DNA from: Sclerodactyla briareus
Taxonomy: Eukaryota > Echinodermata > Holothuroidea > Dendrochirotida > Sclerodactylidae
Length of the DNA stretch: 64,000 nt
NCBI GenBank assembly: GCA_026419785.1
Contig: JAODTK010002110.1
Location: 620,001 to 684,000 of the forward strand
Direction of reading: 5' to 3'
The translations under genes were made by a program, and so were the position numbers. The notes under the pieces are model-generated. The model was not told the origin of the DNA, did no database searches, and saw nothing but the letters and a program-made list of their open reading frames with translations. This document shows, piece after piece, positions 10,735 through 21,850 of the stretch (the first letter of the stretch is position 1; every line of letters starts with the position of its first letter).

Positions 10735-11110
10735 TGGGCAAAATATCATCAGGTGAATCCCCACGGAAATGGGTTCAGTGTTATTTTATTCTTTTGAAAC
10801 TTCGAAGCAGTGTGCTGAAGCTGCGAGGGAAAGGCAACTGGATGCTTGACTTGATTAGACGTCTCTTTAGTTTCCTTGATAAAAAGCTATGGTTGTCCGG
10901 TTCTGGTTGTTTTTAAGCAGCTGGTGAGACCTCACCTGGAGTATTTTGTCCAAGTATGGAATACATATTCTGAGAGACAAGCGGGTAATTGGGAGGGCAA
11001 CTAGATATTCACTGCGTAAGATGTTTCTTACGACGGAGCGATTAAGCGTCTCGGTCTAACTCGTTGGAAGTGAGACGAATTCGAGGTAGACATGATGGAA
11101 ATTGTGATTC
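10735..11110 (+). mobile_element. CR1/jockey-like LINE, C-terminal fragment
   Basis: This fragment aligns with the 3' part of the LINE at 19.75-21.85 kb: compare 'CATCAGGTGAAT' at 10748 with the same string at 21556. In pieces separated by frameshifts it reads LVRPHLEYFVQVWNTYSERQ and then IKRLGLTRWK. This is the region after the RT core in CR1/jockey-type elements, where 'LVRPHLEYAVQVW' is a well known phrase. No EN or RT core is present, as expected for a 5'-truncated insertion. Several frame breaks make it non-functional. Confidence 0.75.
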
Positions 11111-11426
11111 CGTTGCAGGTGTGTACGTTGCAGCCTTTTGTGTGCTGTGGAACGTGTGAGGAGCGCCTAGTTCGTTGTTTTGATTATGCCATTTACTAAG
11201 GGCTACAGTATTAATACAGTCATACTCCACGTAGACAATTACCCAGACGCGGTGAGGGCGAGATTTTTCTTTTTGGTGCGTCTATCTTATTATAAAGAAA
11301 GGAACCTCTACCCTTTTTCATTGTTTTATCAATAGTATATCACGCCACAGGTAATCTATGCTTGAGAATTCCAGCTCATAAAAATACCCACAAATGTGGA
11401 AACTTATTAGCCTACATTTTTTTCAG
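11111..11426. other. Unassigned sequence before the exon candidate
   Basis: No coding signal. It ends in a polypyrimidine tract and CAG at 11426, which would make it intron if the following exon is real. Confidence 0.35.
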
Positions 11427-11766
11427 ACGACAATCCTTTGCTATTTACAACAATCGGCGTCGAGTGTGCGTGGCCGTCTTGCTTGTAGCTGTGATCATCG
11501 CCACCGTTTTGATTGTACGGTATTGTGTAAGGGCGCCCCCTCAATCGGTGGCAGTAGAGGGTACCGTTAAACCAGACCGCGCCCAGGACCAAGGAGACTA
11601 CAGCACTTGTATATTCAATAGCGAACCTCCGCCTCACTCGGCGGACCCGCACGTTCTCAGCAAGAATTCAAGCCAACCCAGTTCGACACTGCCACAGCAC
11701 ATTTATGAATGCATTCCTTCTCTGCATGCAACTCAATCTCATAAATTGTTGCATGATGAGAGGTAA
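11427..11766 (+). CDS. Possible last exon of a single-pass membrane protein
   Basis: A strong acceptor (CATTTTTTTCAG ending at 11426) opens a frame of about 112 codons that ends at 11764-11766. Near its start a basic cluster (NNRRR) precedes a clear hydrophobic helix, VCVAVLLVAVIIATVLIV (11464-11517), then RYCVR and a polar tail of about 80 residues. The tail is rich in Pro, Ser and His and contains Tyr motifs such as DYSTC and HIYECI. This is the layout of the membrane anchor and cytoplasmic tail of a type I receptor. An AATAAA at 11883-11888, about 120 bp after the stop, could serve polyadenylation. I recognise no family, and upstream exons were not found, so a pseudogene piece remains possible. 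Confidence 0.4.
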
Positions 11767-11882
11767 ACTCTCAATGTGTCATCGAAAGGCTATTTTGATT
11801 TTAACACAGACTTCTCGAAGATGGCAGCACTGGGCATTTTGGAGGTCAGAGCTGCTTGGTGGTATCATTTATATTGTTACAA

Positions 11883-11888
11883 AATAAA
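11883..11888 (+). promoter_or_regulatory. Candidate polyadenylation signal AATAAA
   Basis: A canonical hexamer lies about 117 bp after the stop codon of the exon candidate at 11427-11766. The hexamer is common by chance in AT-rich DNA. Confidence 0.25.
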
Positions 11889-11910
11889 TTTAGAGATTGG
11901 GAGGGGGCAT

Positions 11911-12388
11911 ACTTGGTTAGTACCATCTAAGTCGAGCGCTACGATCGGTTGGTGCGTAGCATTGAAGAAAATCGTTCCACAGACGCCCCCCCCCCCCAAG
12001 ATTGCAGGGAATGGCACTTCCCAGTCTTATGCCAGTGAGAAACATCACTGAAATTGACAATAAATTCCCGAAAACTTATCAATGTTGATACCTTACAGTT
12101 CTTTATCGTGGTTTTCATTCCTACCACACCTCTATCTTTTAGAGTTATTCCACTGCCCATAGACCCTTCCAATTGGGATTAGAGGTTGCCCGCATCTTGG
12201 AATTCGCTCGAACATCACTATGATTGAAAAATGTGTGCATTCCCGGGCATTTGATTAAAAAGAAATCGAGCCCGTCAGCAGAAAATTTGCTTCGTTCAAA
12301 TTGTTGTCGAAATTTTACATGTCCCAAAATTGTTTTGTCTCGTCTCCACGCCTATATACAGTGCCAAACGTCAATCACGTAAAACTCC
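11911..12388 (-). repeat. Dispersed repeat, copy 1 of 2
   Basis: The reverse complement of this stretch aligns with 28163-28600. Shared blocks include 'GATTGACGT', 'CAAATGCCC', 'ATGCACACATTTT' followed by 'AGTGATGT', 'GATGCGGGCAACCT', 'TTGGAAGGGTC', 'TTATTGTCAATTT' and 'GCTACGC'. No open frame is conserved between copies. The family is not identified; a non-autonomous DNA element or a long SINE-like repeat would fit. Confidence 0.65.
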
Positions 12389-13299
12389 ATACTGATGTGC
12401 ACGATCCCCGGCCCTGCTGTTTTTCGTTCGGTGCATTTGTTCATCAAAGAAAGCAGCAGTCAGGCTGGCAAAGCCAGTATGTTATGTAAACACTAAGGAG
12501 GTAGACTAAACTCGAGCCATTGGTTATGTGCCCAGTTTAGGACTGCCGTTGATTCCACCATAGTAGGGGGCCATGAAATCGTGTACCCAAAAACAAATTT
12601 TCTTTGTGGCCTGCCATTGGTGTCACCGCACTTGAATTAACACGTATGGAGAAAAAGCATATTTGCCAACATCTGACGAAGTTATTGTGCAAGGGGCCTA
12701 CTGTATTATATACGGTATGTAATAGAAAAACGGAAAACCGCTCGCGCACCGCGAATTTTTTTACATTGGGGCCTCAACATAAAGTTCAAGCAATCTTATT
12801 AAAAAATATATGTGTTAGGTCTTTGCGTTATGGCCGTTCTGTACTTTCGTTGCTACCCTCATTTCATTTATTTAGGGAGATGCGTGCCTGGATCATTGGG
12901 GGGGGGGGGGTGATCACATAGAGGGGTATCACATAGGACCAGTCAAATTATTGGGGATTGTATCCCCTCCCTCCTTCGTGATAATACATTGAAAAGACCA
13001 CGTGAGGCTCTTCGGCAAGTTTGCTATTGTGAGGTTGTCGACAATTTAATTACAGATTCTTACTGGAATTACACAATAACTTATTTGTTAATTAGCGTTC
13101 TGATACAGATATTTAAAAAAAAATGTTCAAATTCGTCAAAAGTCAGTGAAAGAAAATTGTGGCATCACCCATGGAAATTCAAGGAAGAAGGTGTTGCTGA
13201 TGCCAAAATGGAAGCTCGCCTGTCTCCAGTCAGACTAACAATCATCCTATTCCAAACAAGAGTTATCTCCACATCCCACCATAGACTGATATTACTGAC
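12389..13299. other. Unassigned sequence with a 13-base G run
   Basis: Contains short frames (for example 12604-12921) and a G run at 12898-12910. No supported gene or repeat copy. Confidence 0.4.
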
Positions 13300-14200
13300 G
13301 CTGCTCCAAATGGAATGCTTAAGTCACCGCTGAATGTCCAGATTAGGAAGCTTATGGACCAGATCAAATTTCAGCGAGGTTGCAGATGAACTCACTCCAG
13401 TTCTTGTCGCCTTATTCCAGCAGTCATTCGATTATCGCCCTAAAAAAACATTCCTCTCACAGGTGTTGTTGGGAAGCTATTGTAACATGTTCTTGCCAGG
13501 CATTTCATGATGGATCATCTTGAGAAGAATAACACACTTACTCCACTTCAGCATGGTTTTCCCGAACATTAGGTCAACTGTTCGCCAACTTCTTTCAACC
13601 TGCAACGTTCTCAAGTTGATGGGATACTTCTAGATTTCACCAAGGCCTACGATAAGGTATCTCAAGAACATCTTTTACATGAACTAAACTACTGTGGTAT
13701 ATGGGAACAATTATCTTAACTGGGCCGAATCTTTCTAAGCGTACTCAAAGAACCCTTGTGGATGGTGAGGCCTCTATTTGGAATGAGGTTTCATCCAGGG
13801 TCCTCAAGGCCAGTTAGAGCCTCCTTCTTTTTCTGTTATATAACGACCTTCATATTGTGTATCTTCTAGTGGCCGTCTGCTGACGACGCCCTACTTTATA
13901 GACAAATAAACTCTTCTTACGATCCGACAATTCTTCAGGTAGACTTAGACGCTCTAGACAAGTGGTCCTGAGGACCCTGGTGTATAGCCTTAACCTCCCA
14001 CTAAAGTGTCATGTTCTCACTGTGATTTCAAACCAAGCTATTTATACGTTCTCTGGTCACCCTCTTGATTCTTTGCAGTCTCATCCTTATTTTGGTGTCA
14101 TTTTGGATTCTAGGTTGTTGTGGATGCCACAAATTGGTGTCATGGTTGCTAAACATTTCAAGGACAACTGCATGATGAATTATGAAGGTTGAATATATCA
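13300..14200 (+). mobile_element. Jockey/CR1-like LINE reverse transcriptase remnant
   Basis: Read across several frame changes, the plus strand gives successive RT landmarks. They are ELTPVLVALFQQSFD (near 13388-13432), then the GVVGKLL region, LTPLQHGF, LLDFTKAYDKVSQEHLL (near 13628) as the first catalytic-Asp block, a degraded PQG block, and ADDALLYRQINSS near 13879 as the catalytic ADD block. Next comes HPYFGVILDSRL (14080-14115), the stretch after the RT core. The order and spacing match a jockey/CR1-type ORF2. Stops at several points and the lack of EN and C-terminal parts make it a dead, truncated copy. Its sequence differs from the element at 19.75 kb, so a second LINE family is present. 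Confidence 0.8.
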
Positions 14201-15788
14201 GCTAGAGAAAAAACTGAAGGCCTCAGTTCAAACCCGAAGTTGATACGACTTTCCGTTCCGGTCCTTTGAGTTTGTGCATGTGTATTGCACAAGTTCGGAA
14301 AGCATCCCAACTTGTAATAATAAATGATGTTATACTTGCTCAACCCTACAAACAATCTTTGTTTTCTATTGAAATTCACACATTATTTTCACTTCGAAAA
14401 ACATTTATGTATGGGAGAGTATTGCTGTCGTGTGTTGTAGGTGTTGTTTGTTTACTTTGGTGAGCAAAGACAACGGAACTTCTCCTAAATGCTGAATTAT
14501 TCAACAAATGGAACATTGAATTACATGACATAACTTCCCGGGTTGCCCAGTGTGACATCATGCGTTATTGCGCAGTGGGACTCGCTCCTAATTTCTCTGC
14601 ATAATGGTAGCGGACCTCCATTAGACTCCCCAATTGACACATTAAATTGCCTCCGTTTAGGGGTCCCTGAATCCTTGGGTGCCCTACTTGGAGGCCCAGC
14701 CACCATCTATTTGAAAGCAGAGAGGTGTAACAACAATGGGCACTTACAAATTACTATCATCGATCGATATTTTTCTCGGCTAGAGGAGCTTGAAGTTAGC
14801 AGACGACCTTCACTCGACCTGATCTGTCCAACACGATTCGAATCAAAGTATCCCGTAAAATGTCAAATTAGTGAACATCTACCTGGATTCCGACCAAACA
14901 AACCATTTGTACTTTCGAATATGCCCTTTCACTTGCAGGCAAAGACAAGTCCATCAGATATGATAGGTAACAGAAAAATTAGTTTCGAGAAGTTTTTAGG
15001 TACTATTTTCTTAGGGTTAGCAAGAATCTCCACGTAGGAACATCACTAATGGGCGTCCACTACCTGATGGACCAAACTTTGAAGGCCAATAACTCCACAT
15101 AGAACATCGTATTGAAAATTGGGTTTGGACCATAGATACAGTTTCCATTCTCCACGTTATCACGTCTGTTGTATCCAAGCCTGCACTTGGCCTTTAAGTT
15201 CGCTCTCTATGAATGTTCATCGTTGCACCACCCATGTTAATGCAGCAGCCTACAACTATACGGTATGCTATATCTCAGACACAGCTCAAATATGCCTCCC
15301 AGGTTAGGTCCCCTAATATACAGTTGCTGGGAAAAGAAAAATTGAAAATGTTCAATCTAGGACTGCTAGAGTTTGGTTTCTTGCTGTTTTGGAGGTACCA
15401 ATAGTTTAAGTGAAATTATGTCGGTGTAGAGCGTAATTCCGACTGGATAAGTTCCTCGGGATTATGTGAGCGTTACTACGAGTGATGCCTTACAGTTAAG
15501 CCAGACGAACGTCTGTTGGGTAGCGCGAATATTTATTTTCCATTTTTCAAAATAATACGGACGAAAGTGAATAAAGTCGATGATACTGCTGACCACCAAT
15601 TATCGTTAAAATCCAAGTGAAGATGTAAGGAGGAGAAGGAATTTGCGTATTCTCACACATGGCCTTAATTGACCCCTAGATTACCCTTGACCGCAATTTT
15701 TTACCATACAGAGTCAATACTAGGTATCGTGGACCACGTTTGATCAAAACCAGACTTGTAGACAGGGAAGTAGGTTCAACCAATTCCT
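14201..15788. other. Unassigned sequence
   Basis: Holds a 164-codon open frame on the plus strand (14543-15037) with no domain I recognise and ordinary composition; it starts inside no visible promoter or splice context. The remainder shows nothing I can support. Confidence 0.35.
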
Positions 15789-15819
<31 letters not shown>

Positions 15820-15852
15820 GATAGATAGATAGATGGATAGATAGATGGATAG
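15789..15852 (+). repeat. (GATA)n microsatellite
   Basis: About 16 GATA units with a few interruptions (GATGATA, GATGGATA). It lies just beyond the 3' end of the minus-strand Tx1-like LINE. Confidence 0.95.
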
Positions 15853-16839
15853 TGCACGATCACAATAACTCACCCCAGTTACTGGTATGAGGTGAAAAGC
15901 AGCCACCCATACACAGTAACGCCCTCTAAGGCGATTGTCAGAAAGCCTGCGTCAACAGATCGCCAAACACTCGGAGACAAAACTACCTGTCGACTGGAGG
16001 CTCCAACCATCGCAAGCATGGAATGATGAGTACAAAGTAGAGGGGACCACGTTCTCCATAGTATTTGGCCCACCTTCCTGCACTACGTAGTGAATACCCC
16101 CTTAATATAAACAGGTTGGTGGTTTGCATATGGCCTCTGGCCAACTGTTCGGAGAATACGGTCTGGCCAGTATGACCGTGTACTACAAACCCACCACCCA
16201 AATCTGACAAAGAAGGAGGAAAGGGAAATGAAAAGTTGCCAGAACCCTTTTAGAAGTAGAAAGCGCAACTTTGAAGGCAGGTGGAACAGACCAATCCTAT
16301 AGTCCGCCAATCAAGGAGGTCTATACAAGATAGATCTCTCATCAAATTGGTTGACGCTTACCCCATATAAAATCAAAAGCTAATCTCTCCAATCGTACCA
16401 AGGCGCGGTCCGAAATGAAGAGAACCAGAACCGTGTCGGGGTACTAGAGGAGAGGAACTACATAACAGGAACTTTTCCCGGAAGAGAAAGCTACCTACGA
16501 CTGGAAGCTCCACAGCCGAGGGCCGTTTACTTTAATCCGTTGATCCGTCCAAGGTATCGATTTTATTTATTTTCTACGGTTTCAGAAAGCCAACTAAGTC
16601 TCATCTAGGAACCCTGGCCATATTGATCGTGGATGAGCACCAGCGATAATTCGCCTTCTTTTCTTCTCGGCTAGTGTACAGATGATAACGAGTAGGTGGA
16701 CAATACCAACCTGCTCCGGGACTGCCATTTTCGCCCCCATCCAAAAGGAGTTATAAGTGAAACTCCGACCCCTTTCTCGGCACTGGGGGAGGAGCGGAGG
16801 AAGTTCAAGTTCAAGTGACTGATCACAGCCAACAGACGA

Positions 16840-16985
16840 GACTTATTGTGAAGTGAAGACCAAGACCTTGCCCATCGCAACTGTAAGTGCAGAACCTAGG
16901 GAAAATCGTCCGGTGGAATTCGAACCCGGAATATTTGGTTGTAAAGTGTCACCCATACCACTCTACCATTCTTCCCCGCTTCGAA
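16840..16985 (-). mobile_element. tRNA-derived SINE remnant within the Tx1-like LINE
   Basis: On the minus strand a head with TGGTAGAGTGG (A-box-like) is followed by GGGTTCGAATTCC (B-box-like with one extra T). Next comes 'GGACGATTTTCCCTAGG' and 'GATGGGCAAGGTCTTGG', a body phrase common to many tRNA-derived SINEs. It sits between the RT core and C-terminal parts of the minus-strand LINE, so it probably inserted into it. The 3' end is not clear. Confidence 0.55.
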
Positions 16986-17384
16986 AGGTAACCGACACTC
17001 TCCCCAGACGCAAACACTTTGTCTTGGAACGATTAGGCTCATTAGGATTGTTGCTATTTGGTAAGTTGTGAGTACTCCCGATAAGGCTCGGAAAGCGGCC
17101 AGGTCAGATACAATACGAGTGATGCTATCAGCAATTGCAAAGTAGTTCACTGCTGCTCCACCCGGTACTATAGAAGAGCTTTATTGGGAGCAGTTCTCCG
17201 GTGAAGTGCTGAGCACCTCACTGAATGAAACGTATAACAAGGGGGTAGGGGATGGCAGGGCACCTTGTCTGACCCACCCACCCCCCTTCCTCGGTACTGA
17301 AAAAGAATTGGAGGCTACACCGTTACAGTAACGGAACTAAAAATTCATTCATATGGCAGTGCAATCCAGGTAATTAATCTTGAC

Positions 17385-17755
17385 CGAGTGGTTAGCACAG
17401 TTGGTAGAGCGTCCGCTTTCCACCCGGTAGGCCGGGGTTCGAATCCCGGTCGGGTCATACCAAAGACTTTAAAATGGGACCTGTTGTCCTTCTCGTTCGG
17501 CGATCAGCCTGAGGGGATAGGAACAGTACCGCAAAAATGTGGGGTAGGCAATTTGTGAATTAGTTGCCGTCGGCGTGTAAGTACCCCCGCCTTCACATTA
17601 AGTACGCAAACGAGGCATCGACCTTGTTCCGTGTACCTGGTGAAGGTTTCGCCGCTGACAATTCGTGTGATATATCCAGGTCCGCACCCTTGCCGGCCCT
17701 CGTATAGGTAGGGTCCTTTGTCCGGCAAGTTTTGACTTGGAAGACTATGTTCTAG
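17385..17755 (+). mobile_element. tRNA-derived SINE copy B
   Basis: The A box TAGCACAGTTGG (17393-17404) and B box GGTTCGAATCC (17435-17445) both match the pol III consensus. The tRNA fold is imperfect: there is a mismatch in the T stem, and extra bases lie before the D arm. The head is joined to a non-tRNA body beginning 'ACCAAAGACTTTAAAA', so this is a SINE and not a tRNA gene. The body from about 17560 aligns with the minus strand of 4630-4830 (SINE copy A). It lies inside the minus-strand Tx1-like LINE, in the opposite direction, and so looks like a later insertion. Confidence 0.75.
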
Positions 17756-18264
17756 AGTAGAAAGGCATGACCTATTATGTCGAGAGCTTCCTCTTGATCT
17801 GAATAGATCACTGAACATGGTAGTTAACGATTTTGGCATAATCAACTAGATCTCTCAATTCAGAGGAGATTTATGCTGTTTACCTGCCACTCACAGCACA
17901 AGTTTGGAATGGACCCACAATATCAGGCATTGCTGATGCCAAACGCATCCCCAATGTCTTGGCTAGGATCTTGTGATCGACATTAAGGAGGGTAATTCGC
18001 CGCCTGTACTTGGGATATACAGGGTCCCCAGACTTTGAGAGGGGTATAATATTGGTTAAGATGAAAGCTGCAGTGAATACATCTTTAATGTCCTCCCCGA
18101 TTATCTCCCGGTATCCTTCTTGACCGGTCGGTATTTTCAAATTTGATCTCTGGAGGGGGATAGTGCATCAAACAATAGAACTATCACTGTTCCAGTATAG
18201 ATGCAGATCCCACGCTGAAAGAAATCATGTCTCTCGGGTTGGAGACCGCCGTTGCTAACATGCT

Positions 18265-18400
18265 CCAATGGCATTTGGCAGTGCGCTTGCACGTGAAGCA
18301 AGAGGTCCGCGGTTCGAATGCTGGTGAAGCCATGAGCTTTCAACACTTTTCCGGCATGAATTAATGTGCAGGTTTCTTCGGACGTGATTTTCCGACGAAC
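18265..18400 (+). mobile_element. tRNA-like SINE head
   Basis: A perfect five-pair stem CTTGC/GCAAG enclosing ACGTGAA (about 18288-18304) resembles an anticodon arm. It is followed at the right distance by GGTTCGAATGC, a near-perfect B box, and by 'GGTGAAGCCATGAGC' and 'GGTTTCTTCGGACGTG'. The D arm ('TGGCATTTGGCAGTGCGC') is degraded. The loop base before the would-be anticodon is C, not U, which argues against a working tRNA. It directly adjoins the 5' edge of the minus-strand LINE fragment. Confidence 0.5.
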
Positions 18401-19735
18401 GCTCAACGAGGCCTACCCCAGTTTATAAATTTCAGAAACAGCGAACTGTCCCGGATTATGCAGGATCCTTGAGTACGCCATCCTCCGCCTGCTAAACCTC
18501 GTCAGGCGCAGTGGAGGGTTATACGAATAGGTCTCATTACATGCAGGACAATTTAGTTATTATTCCACAATACCCCATTGGTTTCGGCAATTTGATTGGC
18601 TGTGATGTTTATTCTAGGATTTATTAGGGGATCAGGTCAGGGGTCATAGTGCAGGCCCGGTTATCTGCGTCAGTTTGACGTCACCAGAGGGCGATAATAA
18701 CCCAATTTCTTCTAACTGAGGAAGATAGCCTAAAAATATATTCCAATGGTTCAAGTGGGCAAGGCGACCGTGTATGCCTCATTGTTTGGGCATGTGTAGA
18801 AAAATTCCCAATCTACACCAAAATCACAGGTTTCTTTTACTCTTGCATAGGAAAGCGCATACACAAATCCCTGGACCTCAATATTTGGGGGGAACCTATA
18901 TTTAAGAGGTATTCTTCGATTAATCTAGGCGGTGGAGTTAGCGTGTTTACATGTCAAAACGCTACACATAAATACACACACATGCTCACCACATGGACTA
19001 CTCAGGACTTGCATACGAAGAGACGCTAAGAAACTAACTAACTCTTTTCCATACATAGTTCATTTATCTCTTGTATAATCAACTATCATACATATCATTA
19101 TCAATAAACATTTGCAAAACAAAATTTAGATAATATCTAGATTACTCTCAAAGTTCCATTCAATGCTATTCACCAATGTTCTTGTGTCCGGAGAATTGAA
19201 TTTTTAACTGTCAACAAAAACCGAAATTTATTTGAAAATTAATCTACCACGGGAGTCTTTCTGTCATACTTGCAGGCAAGAATATAAATTGGCATGTGAA
19301 AAGTGAAGTTAACCGGATTATAATGTCACTTGCCCTAACCAAAATATAATATCTCACTCTGTTATAGCTGGTATAAATTTTCCTCCAAACTAACTAACGA
19401 CTAGCTGAACAAAATACAAATACAATTCCGAAAATATAACAAATGAGAGAAAAGAACATAGCCACGATATACTGAAGTGTAAAATTGTTGAGGATTTGGA
19501 ATTCGAGTCTTGTCGTGCACTTTAACTACGGGTTATTAGCATGGAGAATAAGGACCAAACAGTCGTGTTTGCGATCTCATCCTCGGATGATATAAATCCT
19601 GACGATCCGTTAAAAGCTGTTCAATCGTTCGAGAGTCGTGTTGCTTAATTCTCAATAAAAAAAAAAAAACAATAGTCCTCAGGATTCTCAACTCTCAATA
19701 ATATTAACTTCGTTCGTCACTATGTATTTTTGGTC
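18401..19735. other. Unassigned AT-rich sequence
   Basis: No supported gene. A run of 12 A after AATAAA near 19656-19670 could be a retroposon tail but has no partner. A 17 bp direct duplication around 'TTTTGGTCCAGGAACG' lies at about 19728-19763, at the edge of the next element. Confidence 0.4.
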
Positions 19736-19739
19736 CAGG

Positions 19740-21850
19740 AACGAATTTTGGTCCAGGAACGCAAACTGACGTAGTTGGAATTACAGAAGCTTAGTTAAAA
19801 ACGGTGAAATTTCACGTTCCAGTTGAGTGCCTATGGGCAAGATCGGACAGATACTTACTCTTCGTGGCATTGGGGGTGAGTTTTGTTGTATGTCAGGTCT
19901 GACTTGAATAGCATTGAGAAATCAGTTATAGGTGTTCGGCAAGTGACGTCAATTCTGTTTGGTGTGAAATTCCGTCCAACGCTAGCTCTGGTATTCCAAG
20001 ATCCTTCATAGTCGGTGTTGTATACCGTTCTCCCAACAGCTCTGAAAGCAATACCGCTTCTTTTCGACATGCTATTCAAGTTTCCGGTAACCAACGATTA
20101 TTATCGGTGATTTCAACTATCCGGAAAGTTCTTGGTCTGATGGTAGTAGGGGTAGGAAAGGATCTGCCTTTTTTTTAATTTCACCCAAGATTGTTTCTTT
20201 CCTTTTTTTGTTTCTCTGTCAATATTCCACGAGCGTTGAGCTCGTTCCTCGTTTCTCGAGAGCCGATCTGGATGGCATTTCTGAGTTTCTGATAATTGTA
20301 GGATTAGTTAATTTCTTAGGAATCTGAATGTGTTGACTCCCGGAAGGCTTCATTGGTAAAGTTAACGAATTAATGAAAGTTTACTTTCCTTGGAAGAAGC
20401 GTCGCACTAAGAACAAAGGCCTTCTTGGATGAAAAGTGAGGTTGTTCTCGCTGTTAAACGTAAGGGACATCTATGGCGACTTTATGGTCTACTGCCTCGT
20501 TGTCTGTAGAGGCTAGTCAAACGTATAGTTTCAGGTGCTAAGCTCGGTTTCGAAGGCAGATTGGGTCGTTTTATAGCTTATGTTAGGGGGAAGGGCAAAA
20601 GTGAAGGCTGGCTATTGGTCCTTGCATGTTTAGCAACGCAGCGATAGTCGAGATGGCTTAGTTCGTTCATTAATGATCTATATTTCGTGGGTATTCACTC
20701 AGGAAAACTTGGATAATTTCAACGACCTTGTGGTTGGTGCGCCTCATAATACTATTGGCAATGATGTGATAAAGGGGAAACGGCAGAAACTCAAAAGTGG
20801 TAAAGCTCCTGGTCCGGACGGAGTTTATACCTTCTTGTTAAAATCTTTCGCCGACCAGTTGTTGTTCCCTAGCTGTTATTTTTTAATGAAACCTTGCAAA
20901 GAAGTGTTGTTTCGGATAATGGAGGAGAGCAAATGTTCTCCACTTTCAAGAAAGGCAATCGTGCTCTTCCTTGTAATTACAGGCCAGTGAGTCCCATTAT
21001 TCGGCATCATATTGTCGATTTTTTCCTGGAGTATAGTCTATTCGGAGTTCTCGGCATGTTTCCAGGAAAAACGTTTCGTGTTGACCTATCTTCATCTTAT
21101 TAAAGATGTTACTAGTGCAGTTGTCAACGGCAGTGCTGGTGATATAATTTCCTAGACTTCCAAGAAGAATTTGACAAGGTTCCTCATGAGCGTCTCTCGC
21201 TCAAATTGAAAAGTTTGACCTTAAAAAAAAGGGGGGAAATTTCCTGGAGTGGATCCATCAATGGCTTCTCAATAGGAACAACGGGTTGTCATCAATGGGC
21301 GTTCGTCTCCTTGGCAAAAGGTCACTAGTGTTGTCCCCCAAGGATCGGTTCTTGGTCTTTCACTATTTCTGGCGTATATTGACGAATCTCGAAGAAGATC
21401 GGTGATTCATTGATCCCATCCCATGATTGTGCAATTATCCAGAGGGATTTTATATAATCCAAATGGTCGTTCGATTGGCCAATGTGCACTGCTGATAAAG
21501 TGCAAAGTTATGCAGTGTTTCACAATCGCAACAAAGTGAATGGGCAAACTATTCATCAGGTGAATTCTGAAAGGATCTCGGTGTTCATTTTCCTCTTAGC
21601 AGTGTGATGAAGCTCGCGGGAAAAGGTAACGGGATTCTGGCTTGGGAGTAGACGTCACTTCAGTTTCATTGATAAAGATCTTTGCAAAAGACAAGCATGT
21701 AATTGAGAACTTTCAGCGGAGGGCCATTAGATTGATTCACTTAGTAGAGATACCTTCGAAGAAGATGAAGGCGTCTCCGTCTAACTTCAATGGAAGCTGA
21801 GACGTATTCGAGGTGATTTGATTCAGGTTTTCTAATGTTCATGGATTCGA
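19740..21850 (+). mobile_element. CR1-like LINE with endonuclease and RT parts, broken
   Basis: From 5' to 3' there is an apurinic-type endonuclease with DVVGITEA (near 19772), VLLYVRSDLNSIEKSVI (near 19875) and the catalytic IIIGDFNYPESSWSD (near 20100). About 700 bp of RT follow: KLKSGKAPGPDGVYTFLLKS (near 20790), FKKGNRALPCNYRPVSPI (near 20945), VVINGRSSPWQKVTS (near 21285) and VVPQGSVLG (near 21332). The catalytic ADD block is lost. The C-terminal stretch has FQRRAIRLIH (near 21711). The order is that of CR1/jockey-type ORF2. More than ten frameshifts or stops are needed to read through it, so it is inactive. The fragment at 10.7 kb belongs to the same or a close family. Confidence 0.8.

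Larger units (their letters stand above)
15895..18137 (-). mobile_element. L1/Tx1-like LINE, 3' half of ORF2, interrupted by SINEs
   Basis: On the minus strand, from 18137 downwards, the pieces are GEDIKDVFTAAF, then ITLLNVDHKILAKTLGMRL and MPDIVGPFQTCAVSGR (RT finger and 'GR' block), LRDLVDYA, and SDQEEALDIIGHAFL (first catalytic block) near 17800. After a gap filled by the SINE at 17385-17755 come a degraded RQGCPLSP block (near 17265) and an ADD-like block (near 17130). After a second SINE (16840-16985) follow RSLSFRGKV (near 16490), LERLAFDFIWGKR (near 16370) and LFHLPSKLRFLLLKGFWQL (near 16270). These are typical of Tx1/L1-type ORF2, whose C-terminal part has FIWGG-type and 'LPSKLRAL'-type phrases. 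Many frameshifts and stops show that it is dead. The endonuclease half was not found. Confidence 0.75.

Noticed and set aside
14543-15037. 164-codon plus-strand frame as a gene
   Set aside because: No domain, no promoter or splice context, and ordinary composition. It is kept only as part of an unassigned region.
17393-17460. tRNA gene on the plus strand
   Set aside because: The A and B boxes are good, but the T stem has a mismatch, extra bases precede the D arm, and a SINE body follows directly.
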